64,000 nucleotides of DNA from assembly GCA_009784725.1 (NCBI GenBank), contig WQXS01000002.1:99893-163892 (forward strand), given 5' to 3'. The stretch is from Oscillospiraceae bacterium. GTDB taxonomy: Bacteria; Bacillota; Clostridia; Oscillospirales; Oscillospiraceae. Below the pieces are notes generated by a model that was given only the letters and a program-made list of their open reading frames with translations, had not been told where the DNA came from and made no database searches. Below are positions 26,191 through 35,340 of the stretch, piece by piece. Positions within the stretch are counted from its first letter, which is position 1; the number at the start of each line of letters is the position of its first letter. Made by a program: the position numbers and the translations under genes.

Positions 26191-27051
26191 TTACTTTACC
26201 ATCCCCGTTATTACACGTTCAATTCCCAATGTATCTTTATATGTCTTTATATCACCGAAGCCGTTTTGCTTCATGATATAACGTACTGCCGCTGCTTGTC
26301 CTTCGCCGCATTCAAACGCAAGGTGACCGCCGCGTTTAAGGAGCTTATTCCAGTTCCCGGCAATAGCATGGAAGTAATCCAGACCGTCTTCTCCGCCGTC
26401 CAGAGCCATTATAGGTTCATAATCCTTGACAGAGCTGTCAAGTGTATTAATATCACCGGTTGGTATATATGGAGGATTAGAAACTATTACATCAAACTCT
26501 CCGAGTATTGCAGGCGGCTTTATTAATATATCCGCATCCATTGCTGTAATATGACGGCTTAGGTTTGTTTTTATCATATTTTGCCTGCAGACTGCCAAAG
26601 CATCCTGCGATGCATCAATCATCACTATTCGGCACCCCGGCACATTTGCTGCTGCTGCAAGCCCTATACACCCGCTGCCGCAGCATAAATCCAGAAGCCT
26701 TGTTTGCCAGACCTTGCGTTTTAATAAATTTATAGTCTCTCTTGCCAGTATTTCAGTATCAACCCTCGGAATTAACACACTACTATTTATTATCAGCGTT
26801 AAACTGTAAAATTCCCACTCACCCAAAACATATGCAAGAGGTTCTCCTTTTAGTCTTCTTTCGAGACCATCTTCAATCGTTTGCTTTATTTTCGGGTCTG
26901 TTGCAAATATATTTCCTATTGCAAGCATCTCTTCTCGCGATTTTCCCATTGAGTGAGATACAATAAACCTTGCTTCAAGCTCACTTGCTTCAATTCCCGC
27001 ACTTTTTAGCCTTTTTCTGACCCTTAAGTAAATGTCATTATACGTTTCCAT
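26191..27051 (-). CDS. prmC: Peptide chain release factor N5-glutamine methyltransferase
   Basis: 286 residues. An N-terminal helical domain is followed by a class I methyltransferase fold with LLDLCCGSGCIGLAAA and the substrate-binding VSNPPYIPTG (NPPY motif), diagnostic of PrmC/HemK. It methylates the GGQ glutamine of release factors. A conserved context is PVDTEIL-like IPRVDTEILA before motif I. It lies between yqhQ and recA; in Clostridia the yqhQ-prmC pair is common. Confidence 0.93.
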   Translation of the reverse strand: METYNDIYLRVRKRLKSAGIEASELEARFIVSHSMGKSREEMLAIGNIFATDPKIKQTIEDGLERRLKGEPLAYVLGEWEFYSLTLIINSSVLIPRVDTEILARETINLLKRKVWQTRLLDLCCGSGCIGLAAAANVPGCRIVMIDASQDALAVCRQNMIKTNLSRHITAMDADILIKPPAILGEFDVIVSNPPYIPTGDINTLDSSVKDYEPIMALDGGEDGLDYFHAIAGNWNKLLKRGGHLAFECGEGQAAAVRYIMKQNGFGDIKTYKDTLGIERVITGMVK

Positions 27052-27131
27052 CTATTTGCTCACTTCTATCTTAGTTGTCCTTACTTTTGGAATTGTGTAA
27101 TTTCCATGTTTTCGTCATTTTGCGAGTTTTG

Positions 27132-28079
27132 TCACCACTGTGCTTCTTTTTCGTCCTCCGGAATAACAAGCTCGATTGCCCTTTGTGCAACTTCTATCAT
27201 TTCATCATCCGGAGTACGTGTTGTAAATCGCTGAAGAGCCTTTCCCGGTGCCGAGATAATTCTGGTAAGGATGTTGTCATATCTTCCTGCCAGTTTTATT
27301 ATCTCAAAGCTGATTGAAACTATCACCGGCAGCAGTGCTATCCTTAAAGCAAACCTGATAAGTAAGTTATCCCATGAGGTGAATGAGAAGACAAGTATAC
27401 TGACTATCATAACAATAAATAGGAAGCTTGTACCGCATCTCGGATGTAAGGAGGACTGTTCCCGTATGTTCTCGACAGTTAACGGCAGACCTTTTTCATA
27501 ACAATAAATAGCCTTATGCTCTGCTCCGTGATACATCCATATACGTTTAATCGCACCCATTTTTGTTGCTGCCCAGAGGTATGTAAGGAATATTGTTATA
27601 CGCAGCAAACCCTCCAATAAGTTCCTGATTATAGTGGTTTCCACGTATCCTGCAATAAAGCCCGCAAGAAAAGTCGGCAATAAAAAGAATAGTCCGATCG
27701 AAAACGCAAAACCAAACACAACCGCTATGGTAATGATTACCTTTTCTGCTTTTTCGTTCCCTAATTTTCTCTCGAGCCATGCATCATACTTGGAAACTTC
27801 CTCTTGCTCCTCCTCGGGCATTTTATCCGCCGAGTACATAATTGCACGTACACCTAATTTCATCGAGCTGACAAAATTGACAATTCCGCGGATAAAAATA
27901 AATCCCAGAATCGGAAATTTTTCCTTTAAAGGTTTTAGCTCTTCCGTCTTTTCGACAAGCCCTTCTTTGGTGCGAACCACTATCGAAACCTTTTTCGGAC
28001 CCCTCATCATGATACCCTCAATCAGAGCTTGCCCGCCAATTGACGTTTTAAAGTCCTTACTATTTTTGCCTTCGGTCAT
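27132..28079 (-). CDS. DUF1385 membrane protein (YqhQ family)
   Basis: 315 residues. It has the family start GGQALIEGIMMRGPKK, a long first part with several helices, then HGAEHKAIYCYEKGLPLTVENIREQSSLHPRCGTSFLF with conserved His-Glu-His and Cys residues, and C-terminal helices ending in RYDNILTRIISAPGKALQRFTT. The function of the family is not known to me; the conserved polar residues near a membrane region suggest a membrane enzyme. It is upstream of prmC, as is usual in clostridia. Confidence 0.88.
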   Translation of the reverse strand: MTEGKNSKDFKTSIGGQALIEGIMMRGPKKVSIVVRTKEGLVEKTEELKPLKEKFPILGFIFIRGIVNFVSSMKLGVRAIMYSADKMPEEEQEEVSKYDAWLERKLGNEKAEKVIITIAVVFGFAFSIGLFFLLPTFLAGFIAGYVETTIIRNLLEGLLRITIFLTYLWAATKMGAIKRIWMYHGAEHKAIYCYEKGLPLTVENIREQSSLHPRCGTSFLFIVMIVSILVFSFTSWDNLLIRFALRIALLPVIVSISFEIIKLAGRYDNILTRIISAPGKALQRFTTRTPDDEMIEVAQRAIELVIPEDEKEAQW

Positions 28080-28135
28080 TATAAATACCCACTATATATT
28101 TACTAAGTTATATGTTACTTATCAGGCTCTATTCC

Positions 28136-29596
28136 TTACTCTCCGACAGTTCCTGAGGTCGGAAGCATCAATGTAACCATAAAACCGCCGGAATCTGCGT
28201 TGGAAAGCTCAAGCTGCCCGCCATGATATTTGATTATTTCATCACATACGGCAAGACCGATCCCGCTCCCCCGTTCTTTTGAGTTACTACCCTTATAAAA
28301 CTTCATTTTTAGATTATCGAGCTCATCATCATCCACACCGGGACCAAAATCGCGGATGGTTATTATAACGTCTTCGTCAAGCATCCCCAGATAAACATCA
28401 ATTCGCTTTCCTTCACGGCCGTATTTTAAAGCATTATCAAAGAGATTTAAAAATACCTGCTTTAAACGGTTTGTATCGCCGGGAATCATTACAGGATCCC
28501 TTAAATCATTTTTATATTCAAACTCAAGCTCATCCTGGTGCAGCAGCTCCTTAAACGTAAAAATCGCATCCTCAAGCTCTGCGCCTATATCAATTTGAGC
28601 AATGTTTAAGGTAAAACGCCCGTCTTCAATCATTGTAAACTCAAGGAGCTCTTCAACCATTTTTGTAAGACGCCTTGCTTCCTTAAGTATAATTTCTATC
28701 CCGCGCTTTGAATCCTCGTCAAGGTCTTCACTGTATGTCAGTGTTTCACCCCATCCGGTAATTGCAGTAAGCGGTGTCCGAAGCTCGTGAGATATTGAAG
28801 AGATAAAGCCTTTTTGGATTTTTTCCGTTTGAGCAATTTTCAGCGACATTTCGTTAATTGATTCAACCATATCGCCGATTTCATCACGGTAGGCGTTGTT
28901 AATCTGTATTCCGTAACTACCATCGGCAATCCGCTGAGACATTTTAGTAATTTCACTGACCGGGGTAATAATATAACGAATAAAAATTAAATTAAGCAGA
29001 AATACCATACCAAGAACAATCAGTCCTACCCCTATAACCGCAAGAAGATTAAAAAACACCTGTCTGTCAACTAATCTGAGGCTTGTCACATAACGCATGA
29101 CACCGATAACTTCGCCGTCAGCATAAATCATAGGAGCGGAAGCCGCCATAATCCTCTCACCTGTTGCAGAGCGTCTTCCGACCCAGGTTGATATCTCGCC
29201 CGACCTTATCGCTTCTTCAATATCGGGTGACCCGGGTGATGTTCCCGAAGTCATTGCAGAGGTTGATATCATTATTCTGCCGTCTCTTGTAAGAAACTGC
29301 ATTTCAATGCGGTCTGCTTCGCGAAACGTCTCAGCATAACGAAATGCACTGTCATAATAATCTTCGTATGACCTTCCTACATAGTTTGCAAAAAAGTCCG
29401 TTGCAGTTCTTGCTTTTGCCTCAAGACCTGTTCTGATTGTTGCAAAATAGTAACTGTATATAATAACCGCAAACATTGCAACAACCAATACAACAACCAG
29501 AAGTGCGATAAAAACCGTACCCCTGAGCCACCGTCTGCGCAAACCCCGAGTAAAGTTTGCATAAAATCTAGCAATACTCTCAAAAACCACGTGCAT
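28136..29596 (-). CDS. Sensor histidine kinase (HAMP-HisKA-HATPase)
   Basis: 486 residues. Helix 1 (about 27-50), an extracytoplasmic sensor domain (about 55-180), helix 2 (about 182-207), HAMP, then HisKA with SISHELRTPLTAITGW (His270) and an HATPase with NLFDNALKYG, DFGPGVDD and GSGIGLAV. It autophosphorylates on His270 and should pass phosphate to the OmpR-type regulator encoded 20 bases upstream. GGAGA precedes the ATG. The ligand is unknown. The lipoprotein gene ahead of the pair may belong to the same signalling unit. Confidence 0.92.
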   Translation of the reverse strand: MHVVFESIARFYANFTRGLRRRWLRGTVFIALLVVVLVVAMFAVIIYSYYFATIRTGLEAKARTATDFFANYVGRSYEDYYDSAFRYAETFREADRIEMQFLTRDGRIMISTSAMTSGTSPGSPDIEEAIRSGEISTWVGRRSATGERIMAASAPMIYADGEVIGVMRYVTSLRLVDRQVFFNLLAVIGVGLIVLGMVFLLNLIFIRYIITPVSEITKMSQRIADGSYGIQINNAYRDEIGDMVESINEMSLKIAQTEKIQKGFISSISHELRTPLTAITGWGETLTYSEDLDEDSKRGIEIILKEARRLTKMVEELLEFTMIEDGRFTLNIAQIDIGAELEDAIFTFKELLHQDELEFEYKNDLRDPVMIPGDTNRLKQVFLNLFDNALKYGREGKRIDVYLGMLDEDVIITIRDFGPGVDDDELDNLKMKFYKGSNSKERGSGIGLAVCDEIIKYHGGQLELSNADSGGFMVTLMLPTSGTVGE

Positions 29597-29616
29597 CTTT
29601 GACTACTTCTCCATGG

Positions 29617-30327
29617 CTATAATCCTAATCTGTATCCGTAACCCCACTCATTAATAATATATTTATGAGTAACCGAATCATCTTCGATATTGTCCATTCT
29701 GTCTATTTTGGTCCGCAGACGTTTTATATGAACATCAACCTTCTTTTCATCACCGTAATCGTCGCAGCCCCAGACCTTTTTTATAATATACTCGCGCGAA
29801 AGGGCTTTTCCCGGATTATCCATAAACATTTCCATCAGCATGCACTCTTTTGGGGTTAATCTTGTCCTGACGCCGTCTTTTTCAAGAATTCTTGTAATTG
29901 TATTGAGTTTAAACGGGCCTTGAGAAATCTCTCCCGTTACGATTTCCGCAGGATCGTCTGCGCCGATGCGCTTAAAGAGCCTGTCTATAATTGTTGTTAA
30001 AACAGGGGGTGAAAAAGGCTTGGTAACATATTGGTCTGCTCCTGCAGAACGTCCCGATAATTCATCGAGTTCCGTCGCTCTTGCTGTCAGCATAACAATA
30101 CCGATATCCTGGTCAACTGTCCGTATCTTCCTGCATACCTCAAACCCGTCTGTATCAGGAAGCATAATATCAAGTATTGCCACCTTGATATCCGGATGCA
30201 GGCGAAGCTGCTCAAACGCTTCGGCACCCGTGCCTGCTTCAATAACCTCATATCCTGCCCGGTTGAGATTAATAACAACAAAACTGCGTATGCTTGTTTC
30301 ATCTTCAAGTACAAGAACCTTTTTCAC
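29617..30327 (-). CDS. OmpR/PhoP-type response regulator
   Basis: 236 residues. Receiver domain: acidic pair in VLEDETS (Glu8, Asp9), phospho-acceptor Asp53 in ILDIMLPDTDG, VMLTARAT and KPF. The winged-helix DNA-binding domain (about 135-236) has LTPKECMLMEMF, SREYIIKKVWG and DVHIKRLRTKID. It pairs with the histidine kinase 20 bases downstream and lies 20 bases after the lipoprotein gene. Target genes are unknown. Confidence 0.93.
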   Translation of the reverse strand: MKKVLVLEDETSIRSFVVINLNRAGYEVIEAGTGAEAFEQLRLHPDIKVAILDIMLPDTDGFEVCRKIRTVDQDIGIVMLTARATELDELSGRSAGADQYVTKPFSPPVLTTIIDRLFKRIGADDPAEIVTGEISQGPFKLNTITRILEKDGVRTRLTPKECMLMEMFMDNPGKALSREYIIKKVWGCDDYGDEKKVDVHIKRLRTKIDRMDNIEDDSVTHKYIINEWGYGYRLGL

Positions 30328-30347
30328 TTTAACACCAATCCTTTCGA

Positions 30348-31691
30348 TTAATTCGTGCTGCCGACAAGCCAGTCGGAATATATTAATCTGAAATTATCTT
30401 TAATTACCGCTTCATTAAATGTCAACCCAAAACTGTTGTCAGGTGCTGTTATTTCAAAAGCATAAACAGCAGTCCCTTCGGTCATCAGCAGGATTCTGTT
30501 GCCTGCTGTAGCTCTTTCCTGCGCACTTTCTCCCGAGAGCTTAAATATTTTCAGAAAATCCTTATGAAGCTCTGTTTCATCTTCAAAATATGAAAATATT
30601 ATTGTTCTTTCACCCGCCACCGAGTCCTCTCTGCGCACTGAAACGTTTTCCCGCCAGTCAGAAGGTAGAATCAAAAACCATTCATCAAAATTATTGTGAT
30701 AGGTTGTAAGCATCAGGCTGCTGACACCCGAGCTTCGAAACGCATACCAGTCAATTGCAAAATATTCCGTCTCCGATTGAGCGATCAGGGGTCTTAGGGC
30801 AGGCACTTTTATTATACCGTCTTTATTTATATCCGAGCTTGCCATTCTGTGCCGTACAGTTCTTTCACTGACTCCGCTCTCTGCCCGAAGTGAAATATTT
30901 GTAAAATTATCGTTTTGAATTGCAAGCACGTCTGTAACGAGGCTTCCGTTTTCAAAGGTTCCTTCACTGTCAATAAAAATCGCATGATTTCCGTTAATCA
31001 GTTTTCCGGGTAAAATACGAGATATTGATTCGATTCCTGCCGACAGCCTTGCTTCTCCTTTTACGATTTCACCGTCCTGCATTAATGAATAAACTTCTGC
31101 AACCGCACCTGTCTCCTGAGTCGGCATTCTGAAAACAATTATATCTTCCGTCCCGTCATTTGAAATATCATAAACAGAAATTTCCGAATATTCTACGCCT
31201 CCTACAAGCGACTGGCTGTGAAAGTCAGTCATGGAATAGATTGACATATAACGGAGAGCCGGTCCCATCTGCCATCCGATGATTATTTCCATGATTCCGT
31301 CGCCGTCCATATCGACATATCTGACACTTTCGATTTCGGTGCCGACCCCTTCAATAATCTCGGCAATGGTATAGTCACCGTCAATCAGTTCAAATATATA
31401 AACCTTAAGTGCACTCTCTGCGGGAATGGAAAAAAAAGCAATTACTTCACTTGAACCTGAACCGTTTAAGTCAATGAGCTGCACCGATTGTCTGTTCGGT
31501 CCCCGGGACGGCGGCGCAAATTCGGCACCCTGGCTGAGCAGAACATTTATTTGTGCCCGAAGCCTTAAATATTCTTCCGAAACCTCGGGTAAGCTGTAAA
31601 GCTCATCAGCTGTTATACTAAGACATCCTGTCAGAAGAATTGTCATAATAACAGTGCTTAAGGATATTATGATTTTCCTTTTAAAACTCAT
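30348..31691 (-). CDS. Lipoprotein with FG-GAP/VCBS-like repeats
   Basis: 447 residues. The signal peptide ends in the lipobox LLTGC (Cys22). The mature part has calcium-loop-like repeats spaced along it: LIDLNGSGSSEVIAFF, VDMDGDGIMEIIIGW, DISNDGTEDIIVF and DINKDGIIKVP, which indicate a beta-propeller of the FG-GAP/VCBS type. It is attached to the outer face of the membrane. GAGG precedes the ATG. It is the first gene of a unit with the response regulator and kinase, so it may sense something at the surface, but that is only suggested by context. Confidence 0.75.
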   Translation of the reverse strand: MSFKRKIIISLSTVIMTILLTGCLSITADELYSLPEVSEEYLRLRAQINVLLSQGAEFAPPSRGPNRQSVQLIDLNGSGSSEVIAFFSIPAESALKVYIFELIDGDYTIAEIIEGVGTEIESVRYVDMDGDGIMEIIIGWQMGPALRYMSIYSMTDFHSQSLVGGVEYSEISVYDISNDGTEDIIVFRMPTQETGAVAEVYSLMQDGEIVKGEARLSAGIESISRILPGKLINGNHAIFIDSEGTFENGSLVTDVLAIQNDNFTNISLRAESGVSERTVRHRMASSDINKDGIIKVPALRPLIAQSETEYFAIDWYAFRSSGVSSLMLTTYHNNFDEWFLILPSDWRENVSVRREDSVAGERTIIFSYFEDETELHKDFLKIFKLSGESAQERATAGNRILLMTEGTAVYAFEITAPDNSFGLTFNEAVIKDNFRLIYSDWLVGSTN

Positions 31692-31816
31692 GACTTCTAA
31701 CCTCGGACGTACATATTACCACAAAAAAGAACGCTATGCCAGTAAAAAAACACAAAAACCGCATAACGATACACAGGTGTAGAAATGTATATATAAAATG
31801 TAGACTTTTCACAATT

Positions 31817-33217
31817 TCATTCTTTGATTGATACCTTAATTGCCTCACCGATATTTTTAACATGTATAAGCTCAAGCCCGGGCGGTGCCTGCAGCTTACT
31901 TTTTGATTTCCCCGGCATTATACAAGCCTTAAAACCCATACGTGCAATTTCTGCAAGCCGCTGATTAATCTGAGAAACCTGTCTTAGTTCTCCCGTCAGC
32001 CCGACTTCGCCGAATACCGCCGCATCTCCCCTTACCGGTTTATCCTTATATGCGGAAGCTAAAGCCAGAATAGTTGCAAGGTCGGCTCCCGGGTCATCAA
32101 TACTGAGGCCTCCTATTACATTTATATATGCATCACATCCGCCGACTCTTAGACCGCCTCTTTGCTGAAGCACAGCAAGCAGCATCATTGCACGGTTATA
32201 CTCGATACCATTGGAATTTCTGCGCGGCATGTTTGCACTGCTTGGAGTTACAAGAGCTTGAATTTCTGCTAAAATCGGACGAGTTCCTTCAATAACACAT
32301 GTGACACATGTTCCCGGAGTCATTTCCGGTCTTCCCGAAAGCAGCATTTCCGACGGGTTTGCGACCTCTGTCAGTCCCGAATCAAGCATTTCAAAAACAC
32401 CTATTTCATTTGTTGACCCGTAACGGTTTTTTGCTGCTCTTAAAATACGGTAGTTCATTGACCGCTCACCTTCGAAGTATAAAACGCAGTCCACCATGTG
32501 CTCAAGAACCTTTGGTCCTGCAATCGCACCTTCCTTGTTTACATGCCCTACAAGGAAAACAGTTACCCCGACATCCTTTGACAAGCGAAGAAGCGACATT
32601 GTGCAATCCTTAACCTGCCCGACACTGCCGGGAGATGCTGTCAGCTCGGGATTATAAAGTGTTTGTATTGAGTCAATAATAAGAATATCCGGCATAAGCT
32701 CTGCGGTATTTGAAAGAATTTCGGATATTTCCGTTTCTGACAGTACAAAAACGCCGTCGCCCTTAACACCAAGACGTCCGGCACGCATTTTTATCTGCCG
32801 TTCGGATTCTTCACCCGAAACATATAATACTTTTGACTCTTTTTTGAGTAACCCGCAAATTTGGAGCAGAAGTGTGGATTTTCCTATGCCGGGCGCACCT
32901 CCGACAAGAACAAGTGAGCCGACAACAGCTCCTCCGCCAAGTACACGGTCAAGCTCGCGAAATCCGGTGGAAAAACGCAGTTCATTTGATGCATCAAGGT
33001 TTAAAAGCTCATGCGGAGTGCTTCGAGGAATATTAAAATCAGCGGTTTTACCCGAAACGCCTCCTCGGATTTTTCCCGAAGATGAGCCGCTCTTCGGCTT
33101 TGTATATGATGGCTGCTCAACAATTGTGTTCCACACACCGCAGGCTGAGCATTGGCCGGTCCATTTAGGGGATTCATTTCCGCAATCGGTGCAGAAAAAG
33201 ACTGTCTTTTGCTTCAA
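31817..33217 (-). CDS. radA: DNA repair protein RadA/Sms
   Basis: 466 residues, starting at TTG 33217 with AGGA eight bases upstream. The zinc finger uses Cys9, Cys12, Cys23 and Cys26 (FFCTDC, GQCSACG). Walker A GGAPGIGKST follows, then the RadA-specific AAKNRYGSTNEIG and a C-terminal Lon-like domain with SIDDPGADLATILALAS. RadA drives branch migration during recombination. It lies next to the cNMP/DUF2225 gene (24-base gap). Length and motif order are normal. Confidence 0.95.
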   Translation of the reverse strand: MKQKTVFFCTDCGNESPKWTGQCSACGVWNTIVEQPSYTKPKSGSSSGKIRGGVSGKTADFNIPRSTPHELLNLDASNELRFSTGFRELDRVLGGGAVVGSLVLVGGAPGIGKSTLLLQICGLLKKESKVLYVSGEESERQIKMRAGRLGVKGDGVFVLSETEISEILSNTAELMPDILIIDSIQTLYNPELTASPGSVGQVKDCTMSLLRLSKDVGVTVFLVGHVNKEGAIAGPKVLEHMVDCVLYFEGERSMNYRILRAAKNRYGSTNEIGVFEMLDSGLTEVANPSEMLLSGRPEMTPGTCVTCVIEGTRPILAEIQALVTPSSANMPRRNSNGIEYNRAMMLLAVLQQRGGLRVGGCDAYINVIGGLSIDDPGADLATILALASAYKDKPVRGDAAVFGEVGLTGELRQVSQINQRLAEIARMGFKACIMPGKSKSKLQAPPGLELIHVKNIGEAIKVSIKE

Positions 33218-33240
33218 TATGTTTTCCTATCCTGAAACGA

Positions 33241-34554
33241 TTATTCTTCAAGCTTCAGCTCGTACATAAAGTCTTCGGCAAGCTTTGCATATGTTTTATC
33301 ACCCGCCATCAATGTTTTTGCTGTAAAAATAAATTTTTTCAAATTGTTGTCAATTCCCGCACGATGCTGCATTCCTGCAATTGAGAGACATGTAATCTGC
33401 TCCTGCACCGGTGTCAGCCTGCTTTCTGTATAAACCTGTTCATACGCTTCTGCCGCTTTTCCAGCAGCAAATATTGCCATTTCCTCGTCTTCAACATCCT
33501 CATAAAGCCAGCTTAAGTTCCCCCAAAGCTTTGCCCGGATTTGTTTTCCCATTGAAGGGTAACCTTCTGCACATATAATTGCAAGATAGTGTGTTGTAAA
33601 AACAAAATCGATATTACGTTCCGAATCGAAATCAAGCAGTATTTCAGAGCGTGCATGTGCAAGGGTTTCATTGATTTTTGCTTTTTGCATTGGCTTCGGG
33701 TCGGTAAAGTAATTATGAAATGTACTGAAAAAGCAGCTGCGGCATGTGAGTATATCATACCATTCAGTTTGGAAATCGGTAAAATATTTTCTTAAATCAA
33801 ACCGCATTGCCTGACTTTCATATAATTTGGAACGAAATACCCTGTAATCTTTAAATGTTTTTTTACAAAACGGACAATTATATTCCTTCGGGAAAATAAG
33901 CTTTGCATATTCCGGTCTTGTCACATTGGGATAATGCTTGTGACCTTCGGGATATAAACTTCCTACCGCAGCGGCTCCCGAATTGGCTCGGACTGCAGCC
34001 TGCGCTTTTTTTCTAATATCAACCTTTTCTTCGGACTTCTCCGCTGCCGGTGCTTCTTTGGTATCTTGCGGCAAGTCCTTACCTGCAGCCGGTGGTGCCG
34101 TCGCTGTTTCTTTTTCTGCCGGAGCAGCCGACGCTGCCGTAGCCGCAGGTGCTGCCGCTGCTTTTTCCTGCTGTGCTCCGCGGTCTGCAGCAGACATTTT
34201 TCTCATCGGCATATATGCAGCCTTAAGAATATCAAACAATATTTCGGGGCGTGACCATGAAAGGTCGTTAAAGGATTCTTCCGTAATTACATACACCGCC
34301 GAATCAATACCGGCAACATATGTACAGTCATCGGCACCTGCAAAATACTCGCGGCCGCCGAAAACATCACCCTTGAGCAGTGATGCAATAACCTGTGTAC
34401 CGCCTGCAGCGCTCTTTTTAAGTACATCAACCCTGCCTGCAAGTAAAATATACATTGCTCTTGAAGCGGGATCCGGTCCTCCCGGACACGCAATATTCAT
34501 TCCCGCAGTGAATTTCTTACACGGACCATGCTCTATCAACCAACCAATGTCCAT
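33241..34554 (-). CDS. Cyclic-nucleotide-binding domain fused to DUF2225
   Basis: 437 residues. The N-terminus (about 10-115) is a cNMP-binding/Crp-like fold with MYILLAGRVDVL and SLLKGDVFGGREYFAG. A low-complexity Ala-Pro-rich linker (about 125-185) follows. The C-terminal DUF2225 domain has two CxxC pairs, NCPFCKKTF and ILTCRSCFFSTF, that probably bind zinc, and then TPR-like helices. There is no DNA-binding domain, so the nucleotide or ligand signal would act on protein partners. AGGGGGA precedes the ATG. Linker composition is unlike its surroundings. The role is unknown to me. Confidence 0.75.
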   Translation of the reverse strand: MDIGWLIEHGPCKKFTAGMNIACPGGPDPASRAMYILLAGRVDVLKKSAAGGTQVIASLLKGDVFGGREYFAGADDCTYVAGIDSAVYVITEESFNDLSWSRPEILFDILKAAYMPMRKMSAADRGAQQEKAAAAPAATAASAAPAEKETATAPPAAGKDLPQDTKEAPAAEKSEEKVDIRKKAQAAVRANSGAAAVGSLYPEGHKHYPNVTRPEYAKLIFPKEYNCPFCKKTFKDYRVFRSKLYESQAMRFDLRKYFTDFQTEWYDILTCRSCFFSTFHNYFTDPKPMQKAKINETLAHARSEILLDFDSERNIDFVFTTHYLAIICAEGYPSMGKQIRAKLWGNLSWLYEDVEDEEMAIFAAGKAAEAYEQVYTESRLTPVQEQITCLSIAGMQHRAGIDNNLKKFIFTAKTLMAGDKTYAKLAEDFMYELKLEE

Positions 34555-34578
34555 TATAATTCCCCCTAAAAAAACACG

Positions 34579-35340
34579 CTATCGCCGGACAATAACCACC
34601 TGTACTGCTCTTGCATACGGCTCCGATATGTTGATGAGCCCTTCACCTTCACCGGGATGCCATCCGAGTGCCAAATCCGCTCTGCCATGCCACACTGCTG
34701 TAACAAGCTCCCATGCATCGTATTCAAGAGGTATGAACTTTACGCCTAAAATATCGCTCACAGCAATTGCAACGTCAACATCCATACCTATAAAATTACC
34801 TTGTGCATCCTTAAAAGAAAAAGGCGGCGAATCGGGTGGCAGTGCAATTGTCAGTTCTCCCGTCCGCGGCACATCATCACCAAGCGGGGTATATGAAAAA
34901 TTTCCTCTTGAAAAGTACCTGTTGTAAAGACCTCTGAGAGTTCCGTTTCTGGAGAGTTCTTCCAAAGCAAAATTAACGGCATCAAGTAAAGCTGTATTTT
35001 CGAGTGGAATAGCAAAACGAAGTTCATACTCAAGCAGAGGCTCTGTCAATATCCTTACACCAGATGTATTTGAAACAAGCTCATTAGCTGTTGTCCTTTC
35101 CATAATGGCACAGTCAATGCCTGCCATACGGAGCTCACTCATCATTTCCTCTTCCGAAAAAAAGGCCTTTGCCGTTCCATGCTCACTTGCAAGACGTAAT
35201 GACGGAGTGCCTTCAAGCCCGCCTATAAGCTTACCGTCAACATCCTCGGGCGAGTGGACAGTATTCGGGAATCTGCTGCACCCGGCAATTATAAGAATTA
35301 CTATGAATATTATTGACGATAAGTAAAAAAGCTTTCTCAT
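34579..35340 (-). CDS. Solute-binding lipoprotein (amino-acid ABC type)
   Basis: 253 residues. The signal peptide ends with lipobox IIAGC (Cys21). The body is a periplasmic-binding-protein type II fold with two lobes: SLRLASEHGTAKAF, LRMAGIDCAIMERTTANEL, then TIALPPDSPPFSFKDAQGNFIGMDVDVAIAV, which is the classic polar-amino-acid binding motif. No permease or ATPase gene is nearby. Its ATG overlaps the ftsH stop (ATGA), so it is translated with ftsH. It may be a sensor or an orphan subunit rather than a regular transporter component. Confidence 0.8.
   Translation of the reverse strand: MRKLFYLSSIIFIVILIIAGCSRFPNTVHSPEDVDGKLIGGLEGTPSLRLASEHGTAKAFFSEEEMMSELRMAGIDCAIMERTTANELVSNTSGVRILTEPLLEYELRFAIPLENTALLDAVNFALEELSRNGTLRGLYNRYFSRGNFSYTPLGDDVPRTGELTIALPPDSPPFSFKDAQGNFIGMDVDVAIAVSDILGVKFIPLEYDAWELVTAVWHGRADLALGWHPGEGEGLINISEPYARAVQVVIVRR

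Noticed and set aside
33983..34927. A 314-codon plus-strand open frame across the DUF2225 and binding-protein genes
   Set aside because: It is antisense to the Ala/Pro-rich linker, has low-complexity Ser/Ala/Pro translation, no ribosome site and no family motifs.
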